The position numbers and the translations under genes were made by a program. A stretch of 64,000 nucleotides of DNA from Ideonella_A sakaiensis_A (lineage in GTDB: Bacteria > Pseudomonadota > Gammaproteobacteria > Burkholderiales > Burkholderiaceae_C). Under the pieces are notes generated by a model, which had not been told where the DNA came from, ran no database searches, and worked only from the letters and a program-made list of their open reading frames with translations. The stretch covers positions 3,906,001 through 3,970,000 of the forward strand of contig NZ_CP182947.1 of the NCBI RefSeq assembly GCF_048320135.1, given 5' to 3'. This document shows, in pieces, positions 53,734-63,685 of the stretch. Numbering within the stretch: the first letter of the stretch is position 1; every line of letters starts with the position of its first letter.

Positions 53734-54781
53734 CGAAGAACCACACGCCCACTCACTCATGGCGCACTCTATCCAGATTGACGAGTCCCTGGTTCGAGCA
53801 CTTGTAGGCGTGGGCCGAGTTGCCAATACATGCTGTCGCGGAGTCCGGGTGGGACAACCGCAGCTTCCGCCTCGGCAGCGAGATGGTGATCCGCCTGCCG
53901 CGCAAAAGCGTACGAGCAGCAGATTTGCCGTGAGCACCGATGGTTGCCATACCTTCGGTCTCACGTCCTGCTTCCGATTCCCGAGCCGCTCGCCCTTGGC
54001 CGACCAGGACACGGCTATCCGCTGGCTTGGTCCGTCTATCGCTGGCTTGAAGGCACCACTGCAGCCAGCACGCCGCCGCTCGAACCCGCTCTGTTCGCGG
54101 AGGACCTGGCACTTTTCCTGAATGCGTTTCGCGCGATCGCTGCGGAGGAGGGTCCCGAGCCAGGACCAGACAACTTTCACCGCGGCGCGGCGCTTGACGT
54201 CTACGACAGGCAACTGCGCGAGGCCGTCCGTGTTTTGGGCAAGCAGCTCGACGGCCCTGCCGCGTTGGCGGCGTGGGAAGCCGCTCTTGCCGCTCCGTGG
54301 AGTGATCCGCCGGTGTGGGTGCACGGCGACATCGCTCCGGGAAACCTGCTCGTCAACAACGGCAAGCTCGCTGCGGGCATCGACTTTGGGCAGCTCTGCG
54401 TTGGCGATCCGGCGTGTGACCTGGCCATCGCCTGGACCTGCTTCCGGGGGCAGCACCGCCATACCTTCCGCGAGCACTTGGCGCTTGACTGCGTATTTCA
54501 GCGATCGCGGACGGCTGTTTCAGGCTGATCGTGGACGGCAGATCGGCGCCGTTTGGATGAGCTGGTGAAGCGCGCAAGCACTGGGTCTGAATGTAGCTCA
54601 ATCGTCCACGATCAGCCTGAAACGGGCACCGGCAGAGTCGTTTGAGTGGGCGGTTTCGGGTTGATTTGATTTTCGATTTCGAGGCCCCTGCCAGGCCGCC
54701 GGAGGCGCCCCCCGAGCGGGCATGTACCCATGTTCGCTCCCATGCGCGATCCGGATCGTGGATGTGGTTCGTGGCGGCGCT

Positions 54782-55528
54782 TCATGACTGCGCCGCGCCG
54801 TCGTTGTCGCGCAGCGATCGGGTGCCCTTGAGCTCGATCTTGTGGCTTGAATGGACGACCCGGTCGAGGATGGCATCGGCCAGCGTTGGGTCGTTGAGGT
54901 AGGTGTGCCAGGCCTTGATCGGCAACTGGCTGGTGATCAGCGTCGAACGCGTGCCGATGCGGTCGTCGAGCAGTTCCAGCAGATCGTTGCGCTCGGGTGC
55001 ACCCATCGGGGAGATCGCGAAATCGTCGATGACCAGCAGGTCGAGCCTGGCCAGCTGTATCAGCCGCCGTGCGAAGCTGCCGTCGCCGTGCGCGACCTGC
55101 AGTTCGTCGAACAGCCGGGCCGCGCGAACGTAGAGCACCGAGAAGCCGCTGCGCGCGGCCTGATGTGCCAAGGCACACGCCAACCAGGTCTTGCCACTGC
55201 CCGTGGCGCCGGTGATCAGCAGATTGCGCGCATTGCGCAGCCAGTCGCCACCGGCCAGCGCGGCAATCAGCCCACGATCCAGCGACCGACTGGCCCGCCA
55301 GTTGATGTCCTCGATGCACGCCGAGCTGACCTTGAGCCGGGCCGCCTTGAGCAGCCGGGCGACGCGCCGGTCGTCGCGCCAGGCGATCTCGCGCTGCACC
55401 AGCAGCGTCAGCCGCTCGTCGAAGCCGAGCGCCGCTGCCGCCGTGGTGGTGGCCTGCTCCTCGATGGCGTGGACCATGCCGTCCAGGCGCAGGCTGCGCA
55501 ATTGGTCCAGGGTGTGTTCGTTCAACAT
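54782..55528 (-). CDS. istB: IS21 helper ATPase IstB
   Basis: AAA+ helper ATPase of 248 residues that selects targets and stimulates IstA. Walker A is ITGATGSGKTWLACAL near residues 104-119 and Walker B is LDLLVIDDFAISPM. An N-terminal helical part (LRSLRLDGMVHAIEEQ) is typical. ATG 55528 has GGAAG upstream. It appears intact and follows istA by about 30 bp. Confidence 0.92.
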   Translation of the reverse strand: MLNEHTLDQLRSLRLDGMVHAIEEQATTTAAAALGFDERLTLLVQREIAWRDDRRVARLLKAARLKVSSACIEDINWRASRSLDRGLIAALAGGDWLRNARNLLITGATGSGKTWLACALAHQAARSGFSVLYVRAARLFDELQVAHGDGSFARRLIQLARLDLLVIDDFAISPMGAPERNDLLELLDDRIGTRSTLITSQLPIKAWHTYLNDPTLADAILDRVVHSSHKIELKGTRSLRDNDGAAQS

Positions 55529-55560
55529 GGGTGGTCTTCCTTCTTCGATGGTGGGGGATG

Positions 55561-57098
55561 TCAGTGGTAGTAATCGGGACCGCGCACGTTCTCGTGTTCG
55601 ATGGCGGGGTTGTCGGCAGCGGGGAACAGCGAGGGCTGGCGATCGAGCCCGCACTTGAGGATGTTGGTGACGCTGCGCAGGTGCGGTGCGCGGATCGCCA
55701 TCGCGCGCGTGCAGGCGGCCTCCAGCCGCTCGGCCGAATACCGGCGCACCAGCGCCAGCAGGCCCAGGCAGGCGCGGTAGCCCTGCTCGGGATGCGGCCG
55801 GCGTTCGATCTGCCAGGTCACCACCGCGGCGGTGCTGACGCCAATGCGTTCACCCCAGGCGATCAGCTTGGTTGGCGACCACTCCCGGTGCGCGCGGTGC
55901 GACGCCGGCATGTGCTCGGCCACGGTGGTGAAGCCGCCGCGAACGGCGCTTACAGCGTGGCAGGCAACGCGCCGATTCGATGCGAAGCACTCCAGCAGGC
56001 TGCCGGTAACGCGCACGTCGAGCCTGGCGCCCACCAGCCGGTGCGGCACGCTGTAGTAGTGGGCATCGAACTCGACGTGGTAGTCGATGTTGACCTTGGC
56101 CGCCTTCCAGCGGCCGATCGCGTAGCGGGTGGGCGGCAGGGTTGCAGCGCCGGGACGTCCAGCGCCTCGAAGGCGCTGCGCCGACAGCCGGGCAGCTTCT
56201 TGAAGGCTCGCTGGTTCAGATCGACGAGCAGCTCGGCTATTGCCCCGTTGAGCTCACCCAGGCTGAAGAACCGGCGGTTGCGCAGACGGGCCAGAATCCA
56301 GCGCTGCACCAGCAGCACCGAGCCCTCGACCTTCGGCTTGTCGCGCGGGTGCGCCGGGCGCGCAGCCAATACCGCGCAGCCGTAATGTTGAGCAAATTCC
56401 TCGTACGTCCGGTTCGGTTCGGGGTCGTAGCGGTCGGGGGTCTTGATCAACGCGCGGGTTTGATCAGGCACGATCAGGCGCGGCACGCCGCCGATGAATT
56501 CGAGTGCCAGGACCTGCGCGCCGATCCAGTCGGCCATGGTCTGGCGCGCCGTGGCGCAGGCGAAGGTGTAGTTCGACGCGCCCAGCGTGGCCACGAAGAT
56601 CTGCGCCTGGGTGATCTCGCCGGTGGCGGCGTCAATGATCGGCACCGTGCTGCCGGCGTAGTCGACAAACAGCTTCTCGCCGGCGATGTGGATCTGGCGC
56701 ATCGAGCGTTGCTGGCGGCGCGCGAACTCGCGGTACTTGATGCAGAAGCTCGTGTACTTGTAGGCCAGCGGGTTGTCCCGGGTGTACTCCTCCCACAGCA
56801 ACATCAAGGTGACGCCGGCGCGCTTGAGTTCCTGGTGGACGAGCGCGAAATCCGGCGCCAGGTGGTAGCTCGATCGCGGCACCGGTGGTCGAAACAGCCG
56901 AGCCTCCAGCGCCTCGTCGTCCAAGGTCTGGACGCATTCCCAATCAACGCCGGCCGCGCGGGCCAGCGAAACGTATTTGCCCACCCCGCTCTTGGAGATC
57001 TTCAGCGCGCCGGCAACCTCGCTGTAGCTCAACTTGGCCTGCAGGTGCAGGCGCAACGTCTCTCGGATTCGTCGCATCGTGATTCTGTTGGTTGGCAT
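55561..57098 (-). pseudogene. istA: IS21 transposase IstA with a one-base frameshift
   Basis: DDE transposase of IS21. The N-terminal HTH (LSYSEVAGALKISKSGVGKYV) and core with LFVDYAGSTVPI, LIVPDQTRAL and KPKVEGSVLLVQRW are in one frame; the C-terminal part (SVPHRLVGARLDVRVTGSLL) is in another. The shift lies near 56135-56142, where loss of one C in a CCCTG run explains it (PALQP-LPPTRYAIG). The element should be unable to move by itself unless the base is a sequencing error. Confidence 0.85.
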
Positions 57099-57436
57099 CG
57101 ACTCGTCCGCAAAAAGCGGTGAGCTTGACGCCGGGTCAGAAAATCACTTGCGCGCTACCCCCATCGTCCACGATCACGCTGAAACAGCGTCCACGATCAG
57201 TCTGAAACGCCGTCCACGATCACGCTGAAATGCCGTCCACGTTCAGCCTGAAATGCCGTCCACGATGGGCTGAAATACGCACTTGACCCGGCGACCTGGC
57301 AGCGTGGTCGCGCATAGGCCCTCTGGAAAGCGGCGTCGTCTGCGCTGGTCTTGTGCAAACGAACGCGGTCGAAACAGCGTCCTGCCGGAACACACTGTCC
57401 GAGATCCGCCATGAACTCGCGCAAAACGAGGGCTAG

Positions 57437-57739
57437 AGGAATATCGGCTCTGTCGGGGTCGACCACCACAAGAAGAAGTCAAGTGTGGGTCGGAGTCCGG
57501 CTCAGCGAGGTTCGAGCCTCGAGCTGCCGCTTTTCCAATTGACCTGACAGCGTTCCGTGCTTTCACACGTGCCGGTTTCTGTGCCTGCCCCGATGCGGAT
57601 GCGCCATGGTGGTGGGGGACATCAGCCGAATTCAGCGGCGGGATTGAACGCAAATGGTGGCAGGTTGAGTCGGAAGCTGGCGCCTATGGTCCGGGATGCG
57701 CAGCTGTAGCGGTGGGTTCCGCCCAGACGCGTCGTGGCC
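57437..57739. other. about 300 bp without a supported gene
   Basis: Between the end of the phosphotransferase remnant and the stop of the DUF4400-like gene I see no protein-like frame, RNA gene or clear terminator. Confidence 0.4.
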
Positions 57740-58348
57740 CTATCCACTGCGATGAAAGCTGGCCAGCGCGCGGCTAAGAGCCGCCAGCAAGGCGACGATG
57801 ACAGCTGGCGCCACCAGCGGGTCGAGCGTCACGGGAACGAGCAGCCCGGCCAGCAGCGCAGCGGCGAGGATCGCCGCGGTGCAGATGAACAAGGCGAAGA
57901 ACTCCGGATCGTGCTGAACGAATTCCTTGGACCGGATCGTGCGAGCGGCGGCGCCGTCAAGAACCAGCGCCAGTCCGAGTGGAACGAGCCAGGGCAACCA
58001 CTCGAGCAACGAGAAGGTTCGGTACGTGGCCAGCGCGAACAGTGCCTCGAGCGACCTGAAGTAAGAACTTCCGATCAGCCTCTGGCTGGCCTCGGTCATG
58101 GCAACTCCGGTAGGTTTCCCGGCGAAGGCGGCGTTGTCTGTGGGGGTGCCATTCACGGTCGCAACCTCCAGCACGGTGGCGACCCGATCGATGATGCGAA
58201 GCCCGACGGGTTCCCCCCAGTATTCCGTGTCGAATCGATGTTCCGTCCGCAGATGGTGAAGAAATCGCTCCGCTGGATAACGCGATGGCAGGTAGAGCGC
58301 CAGCGACAAGGTCAGCGCGAGTGAACAGATGATGACGATGCGGATCAT
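57740..58348 (-). CDS. ICE membrane protein, DUF4400-like
   Basis: A 202-residue membrane protein. It has an N-terminal segment (IRIVIICSLALTLSLALYL), a periplasmic middle (WGEPVGLRIIDRVATVLEVA) and three hydrophobic segments toward the end (LLEWLPWLVPLGLALVLDG, FALFICTAAILAAALLAGLL, LVAPAVIVALLAALSRAL). Layout and its place directly after traD match the integrating-conjugative-element DUF4400 family (OrfJ/TraJ position in SXT). It overlaps traD by 4 bp. The exact role in transfer is not known. Confidence 0.82.
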   Translation of the reverse strand: MIRIVIICSLALTLSLALYLPSRYPAERFLHHLRTEHRFDTEYWGEPVGLRIIDRVATVLEVATVNGTPTDNAAFAGKPTGVAMTEASQRLIGSSYFRSLEALFALATYRTFSLLEWLPWLVPLGLALVLDGAAARTIRSKEFVQHDPEFFALFICTAAILAAALLAGLLVPVTLDPLVAPAVIVALLAALSRALASFHRSG

Positions 58349-60276
58349 GCGACCTGCGGTTTCGGGATCTTGGAGCTGGCTGCCGTTCCGCCATCAGTTG
58401 CCGCATCGTCGGGGTCGAGGATCGGAAATCGGCCTTTGATCAATCGACCGCCGGAGACCGAGGCGAAATACTGAAGATTGGGAAGTTTTCCAAGAACATC
58501 GGCCGGGATCACTTCCTCGAAACTTTCTGTCAGCTGCGTCGAATGACTGGCCGAGAAATCGCCCAGGTGCGAATCAGAGCCGCTCGACAGACCGACTCTG
58601 AGGTTGTGGATGGCGGTCTTGCCGAACGCTTCGACCACGAAATCCTGTGTCGGACGGTCCTTTGAGCGCAAGGCAATCAGGTTGTTGAGGTTGCCCAGCG
58701 CCATTCGGGCAGCATGCTCACTGCCCAGACGCTTGGCCAGGTCGGACAAGGTCTGCATGGCGCACGTGGTGTAGATGCCGCCCTCGGCCCCCTTGTTCAG
58801 GATCTCGATGAGCGGCTGGTTGATCACGTTGGAGACCTCGTCGACGAACAGTGCGATACGGCGATAGCCGCCCAGGTTGTATCGCATGCCTGCACGCGCG
58901 GCGAGGTCGGCCAATGCCAATGCTCCGATGGCGGTTGCGACCGAGGGGTCGGGGAGAGCGTCCAGGCACATGTACAAGACGTGCCCCGCACGCTCGATCT
59001 TCTCGAAGTTCATGATCGGCCGCTGGTCTCGGATGTCGAACGGGTCCGGCGAAAGACTTCGGCCGAGATCCCCCGATGTGAGCATCGACAACACGGGCAA
59101 GAGGTTCGCCGTGATCTTCTGGTAGTGCTCGCGGTTGTGGCGGAACGTTCTGACCTGTGCGTCGATGATCTTGTCGCGCTGACGCTGCGGGACGCGTTGC
59201 TCGTAGAAGCCCACATAGGCGAGCAATTCCTTGCTCGCCGCAGCCGAGGGTCGAGGTGAGTGGCTGCGGCCCGCTTCGAACAAGAGCCGCTTCATCTCCG
59301 GATGCTCGGACCATCCCGTGCCGAGTGTCCTTTCAAAGTAGCGGGCCAGGCAGGCCTCCAGCACGGGTTCAATGCCGCCCTCGATGTATTTGGTCAGCTT
59401 GATCAGGTTCGGCCGCTCGTCGAGTTCGATCAGTCCCTGAACGACCACGTTCACCGCATCCCACCCGAAGGCGGAGAAGGCGCCGGCGGTGTCGGGCGGC
59501 ATGATCGACTGAATGCGCGACGCGATCTCGGTGGGCTTCTGCCAGTTGAAGGCGAAGTCCAGGCGCACGCCGGTCTCCGGAAACGCCGGATGGAATTCAA
59601 GGAAGGTCTCGGCGGGACGCCAGTCCTCGCAGGCGCGCTGAACGACGTGCTTGAGTCGCCGGCTGTTCTTGGGATCGATGACGATCACCACGTCGCCACG
59701 ACGCACGGCTTGAGAAATCAGGTTGGCAAGCGCAACGCCTTTGCCGGACTGTGTGGTTCCCACCAGCAGGGTCCCGCCTTCGAAATTCTGCAGCGGCCGA
59801 TGCAGCGGCCCCTCCTGTGGCTCGACGCCGTGGATATGCGCCAAGCCGATCTCGGAATCCGGCTGCGGTGCGGCGGTGTAGCCAAGCCACGGCAGCCAGC
59901 GTGGCGACAGGGCAAACTGCCGGATGTCGATCTTGGCCAGTTCGTACAGCCGCTGCGAGTGGACCGGTCGCCAGTCGAAACCGAATCCCAGAAACACCTG
60001 GTCGGGCCGCTCGCACCAGCGCGCTACTTCGCGGGTAGCCAAGACCTGAATGCTTCGCCCACCCAGCGATGCACGCAGGGTCACGATCCGGATCGCCTGC
60101 GATCCCCGCACGACAGCGAACAGAAAGCAGATCAGCGCAGCGGGCAACGCTGCAGCTCGTGGCAACCCCATCCAGACTCCAGCGACTGCAAAGTAGGCGC
60201 TGCAGAGCAGCCATCCCAGCGCTGCCCAGGCCTCGTAGGCCGGGCGCCATGGCATTTCGTATCGGCGCGTCAGCAT
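58345..60276 (-). CDS. traD: conjugative coupling protein TraD (SXT/TOL type)
   Basis: A 643-residue inner-membrane ATPase that brings the relaxase-DNA complex to the secretion channel. It begins with the ICE-type start YEMPWRPAYEA and two membrane segments (AALGWLLCSAYFAVAGVW, AAALPAALICFLFAVVRG). Walker A is LLVGTTQSGKGVALANL near residues 170-186, with VIVIDPKNSRRL after it, and Walker B is RRIALFVDEVSNVI. Start ATG 60276 lies just after the relaxase stop. The size and N-terminus fit the SXT/TOL subgroup rather than F TraD. Confidence 0.93.
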   Translation of the reverse strand: MLTRRYEMPWRPAYEAWAALGWLLCSAYFAVAGVWMGLPRAAALPAALICFLFAVVRGSQAIRIVTLRASLGGRSIQVLATREVARWCERPDQVFLGFGFDWRPVHSQRLYELAKIDIRQFALSPRWLPWLGYTAAPQPDSEIGLAHIHGVEPQEGPLHRPLQNFEGGTLLVGTTQSGKGVALANLISQAVRRGDVVIVIDPKNSRRLKHVVQRACEDWRPAETFLEFHPAFPETGVRLDFAFNWQKPTEIASRIQSIMPPDTAGAFSAFGWDAVNVVVQGLIELDERPNLIKLTKYIEGGIEPVLEACLARYFERTLGTGWSEHPEMKRLLFEAGRSHSPRPSAAASKELLAYVGFYEQRVPQRQRDKIIDAQVRTFRHNREHYQKITANLLPVLSMLTSGDLGRSLSPDPFDIRDQRPIMNFEKIERAGHVLYMCLDALPDPSVATAIGALALADLAARAGMRYNLGGYRRIALFVDEVSNVINQPLIEILNKGAEGGIYTTCAMQTLSDLAKRLGSEHAARMALGNLNNLIALRSKDRPTQDFVVEAFGKTAIHNLRVGLSSGSDSHLGDFSASHSTQLTESFEEVIPADVLGKLPNLQYFASVSGGRLIKGRFPILDPDDAATDGGTAASSKIPKPQVA

Positions 60277-60282
60277 GGGATC

Positions 60283-61886
60283 TCATCGGGTTGCATGGGA
60301 TTGCAACAGGCCGTCGAGGAACTCGGGCCGGATGATCACGCCCAGCACGGTCTTGCCGTCGATGTCGCGTCGCCGCGCTTTGGGACGACCCTTGGCGTCG
60401 CGCAGCAGCATCCCGGTCTCGTCCATCGCGCGAACAGCCAGCGGCGTCTCGAGCTTGTGCCCGTCGAACGCAATCATGGGGACGAACAGGCCATCTGGGG
60501 AAGCATGTGCACCGCGTCCTGTCGCGTTCAGCTGCTGTACGACCGACTCCAGCGCCGCGAGAACGCCGCCGTCCAGTCGCAGCGGCGGTTTGAGGCGAAT
60601 CGCGCCGGAAGGGGATTCTCGAGGCGATGGGTCGCTTTGCCGCTCGACGGTTCGGCGGCTCGCGGGCAGTTGCTCAGGCTGATCGTTGAGGGCCAATGGC
60701 AGTTGGTCACCGACGGGGGGAAGCTATGCTGAGCGTCGGCAACAGGCTCGACACGCGCAGTCGCCAGCGTCGTGTCCAATGCGGATGCGATGTTGACCGA
60801 GTCAGGATACAGAACCGACGACGAAGCGAGTTTGATCGCCTCCACCGGACTCCGCGAAGATGGCGGATGGATCAACCAGGCGTGTCCTGCTTTCTGGTTC
60901 GATGCCAGCACGCCGGAAGCTTGGAGCAACTGAAGAATGGACGCTGCTGATCGCGGCATGCCAGCCAACTCATCTTCTTCGAAACAGTCGACGATGTCGG
61001 ATGCCGACTGCGGCCAGACCAGGTAGAGCCCGTCACGGCCCAGCCACAGTCTGGACTTCTCTCGATTCGGAACCCATCTGGGGTGGCACGCCGCGAGCCT
61101 GCGCATCGCGTCCAGGACGTAGCGCTGCAGATGAGACCGATCGTGTTGGAGGTCGTCGCCGGACCGGAAGGTCTCCAACCATTGATTGACGACCAGCGCG
61201 AACGCACGCCTGACGAGCCTCGGCAGTGGGTTGTGATCCCGATAACGTGGCAGGCCACCGATGCTGGCAAGCAAAGACGGCAGCACCTCGTCGTTCGCAT
61301 CTGAGAGATACGTCAGGATCGGGGCGGGCACCACCAGGGGAAGCGCGAGGATGCCGTATCCCGGTACATCCAGAAGGTCGGCACGCCAGCCGAGGCGGTA
61401 GGTGGCCTGCGGACTTGTTTGAAGCCAAGTGGCCAGCGGCACGACCAGCGCGGGCCATCGCGAACCAGCCTCGTACTCGACGATGGCCTGTCCGGCCGCG
61501 CGCTCGAGGATGCACAGCAGGCCCGCCATGAACGTCGCCAGCCGCCAGCGCGGCTCCAGGTGTCGTCTGACCGAGATGGTCGATCGGCCAGCGAAGATGT
61601 GACCGTCGGTCCCCTGCAGGCTGAAAAAAGCGGTGTCCAGCGCCAGCTCGAACATCCCTCCCGGCTGGCAGTAGTAAGCATCCCTGGACGCGGGAAGGTT
61701 CAGTACATACTCTGCGAGTCGCTGGACGATCGACAGCACCTGTTCTTCGAATGTCGCGGCGTCGATGCCGAAGCAGAGTTGGATGCGAGCGATTTTTGCG
61801 GCGTGGGCGGACATCACGTCGCCCGCGCTGGTCCGTGGCAGTTGCACGCGCGGCCCGGCGGTCGGCGGCGATGCGTAGGATGTCAT
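60283..61886 (-). pseudogene. traI: TraI relaxase, MOBH (TraI_2) type, frameshifted at a G6 run
   Basis: MOBH relaxase that nicks oriT. The N-terminal HD-like TraI_2 domain is clear (YYCQPGGMFELALDTAFFSL, RRHLEPRWRLATFMAGLL). The C-terminal TraI_2_C domain (LFVPMIAFDGHKLETPLAVR, KTVLGVIIRPEFLDGLL) is in another frame. The switch falls at the six Gs at 60715-60720: adding one base would join AQHSFPP to VGDQLPLALNDQPEQ. ATG 61886 has GAGG six bases upstream. The gene may be truly broken, expressed by slippage, or miscalled by one base. Confidence 0.82.
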
Positions 61887-61944
61887 GTTCATCCTCGATG
61901 TGCTTTGCAGCAGCACGGATCCAGAGTGCCGGGACAAGCTTTTC

Positions 61945-62613
61945 TCAAGCGCAGATTGCCACCGGCAGAGAAGGCTCGTCATGAGCCTCGGGCTGCAGGT
62001 GCAGTGGACTGCTTCGCATCAGTGACATGACACCGATCTGAAAATCGCTCGCCGCGAGAGGCGGTCGCGCCGGGAAGTGAGCCCGAAGCCGCGGATCCAC
62101 GCGATACCGCTGGATCAATGCGCAGAACGGGCAATCCGAGCCAAAACGGGTTTCGGAGCCGAGCGTCGCAAGGTGTTCGCTGCCGCAGGCCGGGCAGCGA
62201 ATGAGTTCCAGGCTGCGGCCACGAGACAGCCAGATGCCGTCAAGGTGCGAGGCCAGATCAAGCGCGCGGTCCAGATTGATCCGATACGGGGGATCGCAGA
62301 CCTCGGTGTAATGCGAGTACGCACCCAGCAGTGCCTCCGACGCAGGAAAGCCGCCTTCTCTGAGGCGACGGTAGCTGGACATGACGACAGCAGCAGCTGC
62401 CTGCTCAAGCACGGTCGTTCTGCGATGGAGCCAGTCGACCGAGCTCGGCGTTCTTCCCCTGGGCACCGTGCTTCGCGTCGGGTAGGCGAGGTGGCGGAAC
62501 TCGGGCTGTGGCAGTCCGGAAAGTTGTTCGATCGTGGACAGGCGCGCGCCGAGGTCGACGCATCGCTTGGCGATTGACAACGCCTGGAGGCGACGGACCA
62601 TCATGGCTGACAT
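61945..62613 (-). CDS. FlhC-like transcriptional activator (SetC-type)
   Basis: A 222-residue protein resembling FlhC. The N-terminus is helical (RLSTIEQLSGLPQPEFRHLA) and the middle has the four-cysteine zinc site: IRCPACGSEHLATL and GSDCPFCALIQRY. In SXT/R391 ICEs the FlhC/FlhD-like SetC and SetD activate all transfer operons. ATG 62613 has GGGAGG upstream. It lies 22 bp after the FlhD-like gene and just before the relaxase gene, so it forms part of a short regulatory operon leading into mobilisation genes. Confidence 0.85.
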   Translation of the reverse strand: MSAMMVRRLQALSIAKRCVDLGARLSTIEQLSGLPQPEFRHLAYPTRSTVPRGRTPSSVDWLHRRTTVLEQAAAAVVMSSYRRLREGGFPASEALLGAYSHYTEVCDPPYRINLDRALDLASHLDGIWLSRGRSLELIRCPACGSEHLATLGSETRFGSDCPFCALIQRYRVDPRLRAHFPARPPLAASDFQIGVMSLMRSSPLHLQPEAHDEPSLPVAICA

Positions 62614-62635
62614 CGAGTCCTCCCTTCAAGGCTTG

Positions 62636-62929
62636 TTATCCTGCCGCGCGTTTGGTGGGTTGCACCACTGCGAACGGCCTGGCGACGGGCAGCGGCAGGG
62701 CCAGGAGCGACACCAGGTCGCTGCGCGGTGGAAACAAGTTGACCTGGCCGACATTCGCCACGATGGCCATGATTTGGTGAGTGCCGAGAGTGAGGAAGCG
62801 ATCAGCCTGCGCAGCGTCGAGCGCGAACCGGGCGCAGGTACGGACACGGTCCAGGTGCAGGGAGTCCCGGATGGTCAGCAGCATCGTCAGGTTGGTGAGC
62901 TGAACATCCAGCAGGTGAACGTCACTCAT
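62636..62929 (-). CDS. FlhD-like transcriptional regulator (SetD-type)
   Basis: A 97-residue FlhD-like partner for the FlhC-like protein. It shows the FlhD pattern of an N-terminal helical dimer region (VQLTNLTMLLTIRDSLHLDR) followed by a compact helical part (RFLTLGTHQIMAIVANVGQV). AAGGAG precedes the ATG. Its adjacency to the zinc-binding FlhC-like gene is strong support, since the two work as a heteromer. Confidence 0.82.
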   Translation of the reverse strand: MSDVHLLDVQLTNLTMLLTIRDSLHLDRVRTCARFALDAAQADRFLTLGTHQIMAIVANVGQVNLFPPRSDLVSLLALPLPVARPFAVVQPTKRAAG

Positions 62930-63685
62930 GGTCGGTCTCCTTGGGCGATTCGCCCGGCCGCTATTGGAGTGTCAATCGACTCCACATCGAATGACCGTGT
63001 GTTGCACAAAGCTTAAAGGTCTTCGTCTCGCCAATGCGGGTTGGCGAAGCTGCCATTCGCAAATGCGCTACGAAAACCCCGCGACTACCGCTTGATTTCG
63101 CGGGCGATTTGATTGGAGGCGGTTTGGTGGCCGGACTCAACGTCGCTGCCGGCGGCTGTCGGTGGAGACAGTGCGCGCGTGAGCCAATCTGGGTAGTGCT
63201 CACGGTTGGGTTGTGGTGCCGGGGGAAAATGTGTCGCTGCAATGCTTGCCTCTGAAGGACTTGTCCATCGTGAAGAAGGATTCGGAAAGGCGACTCTCAC
63301 GCCGAAGTGCGGTGGCTCATGCATGCACCCAGCGCCAGGCGATCCTTGCCTGTGAATGGCTTGCGACGGGACGAGCGTCGCAGCGCAGTTGTTAGCGCGC
63401 TTGGCGCTCATGGGCGTCGCTGCGCAGGGTGGTGCGAGCTGATGCGTTGAAGTCCGCTCGCGCCCTCGAACAGCCGAAAACTGCGGCATGGCACCCAGGC
63501 TGCTATCCCGCATTTTGAAAGAGCGCCGACCAAATCTGCAGTCGGCGCCACCACCGGCTCTTTCCCTTGATCGTGGGGGGAGCGGCCGAAAAGGCGTTGG
63601 ATTGGCAGCTACCCACCCCAAAGGGTGATGTTTCTTGTCGGCGGCTCGCTCTATTTGCGAGCATCAATTTGATGCGGAGGCGCAG
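62930..63685. other. about 750-bp non-coding region upstream of the FlhDC-like operon
   Basis: Divergent space between the FlhD-like gene and the HTH-like gene. It contains a perfect short hairpin, TCGCCAA-TGCGGG-TTGGCGA (63028-63047). It should hold promoters for both sides and might hold oriT, since the relaxase operon is near, but I see no diagnostic oriT pattern. Confidence 0.4.

Larger units (their letters stand above)
54490..57281 (-). mobile_element. IS21-family element with 6-bp target duplication
   Basis: The ends share TGCGTATTTCAG as inverted repeats, followed inward by several copies of a 20-24-bp unit (TTTCAGGCTGATCGTGGACG type), two at the left (54490-54537) with one inverted at 54602, and five at the right (57166-57281). 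Such multiple end repeats are typical of IS21. CTTGAC flanks both sides (54484-54489 and 57282-57287) and lies within the phosphotransferase remnant. It carries istA (frameshifted) and istB. Confidence 0.9.
53759..57436 (+). pseudogene. aminoglycoside-phosphotransferase-family gene, frameshifted and split by IS21
   Basis: Remains of an APH-type kinase. The start (MAHSIQIDESLVRALV), the N-lobe (NRSFRLGSEMVIRLPRKSV) and the C-lobe from LPIPEPLALGRP onward lie in different frames, so at least two frameshifts are present. The C-lobe keeps the Brenner motif HGDIAPGNLLVNNGK and the metal-binding IDFGQLCVGDPACDLA. The IS21 element interrupts it after EHLALD; on the far side the frame resumes as PATWQRGRA, then a TAG where Trp is expected (A*ALWKA), ending in LSEIRHELAQNEG and a stop at 57434-57436. 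Substrate cannot be told. Confidence 0.8.

Noticed and set aside
62930..63685. oriT
   Set aside because: A short hairpin and nearness to the relaxase are not enough; no nick-site pattern or cluster of repeats is visible.
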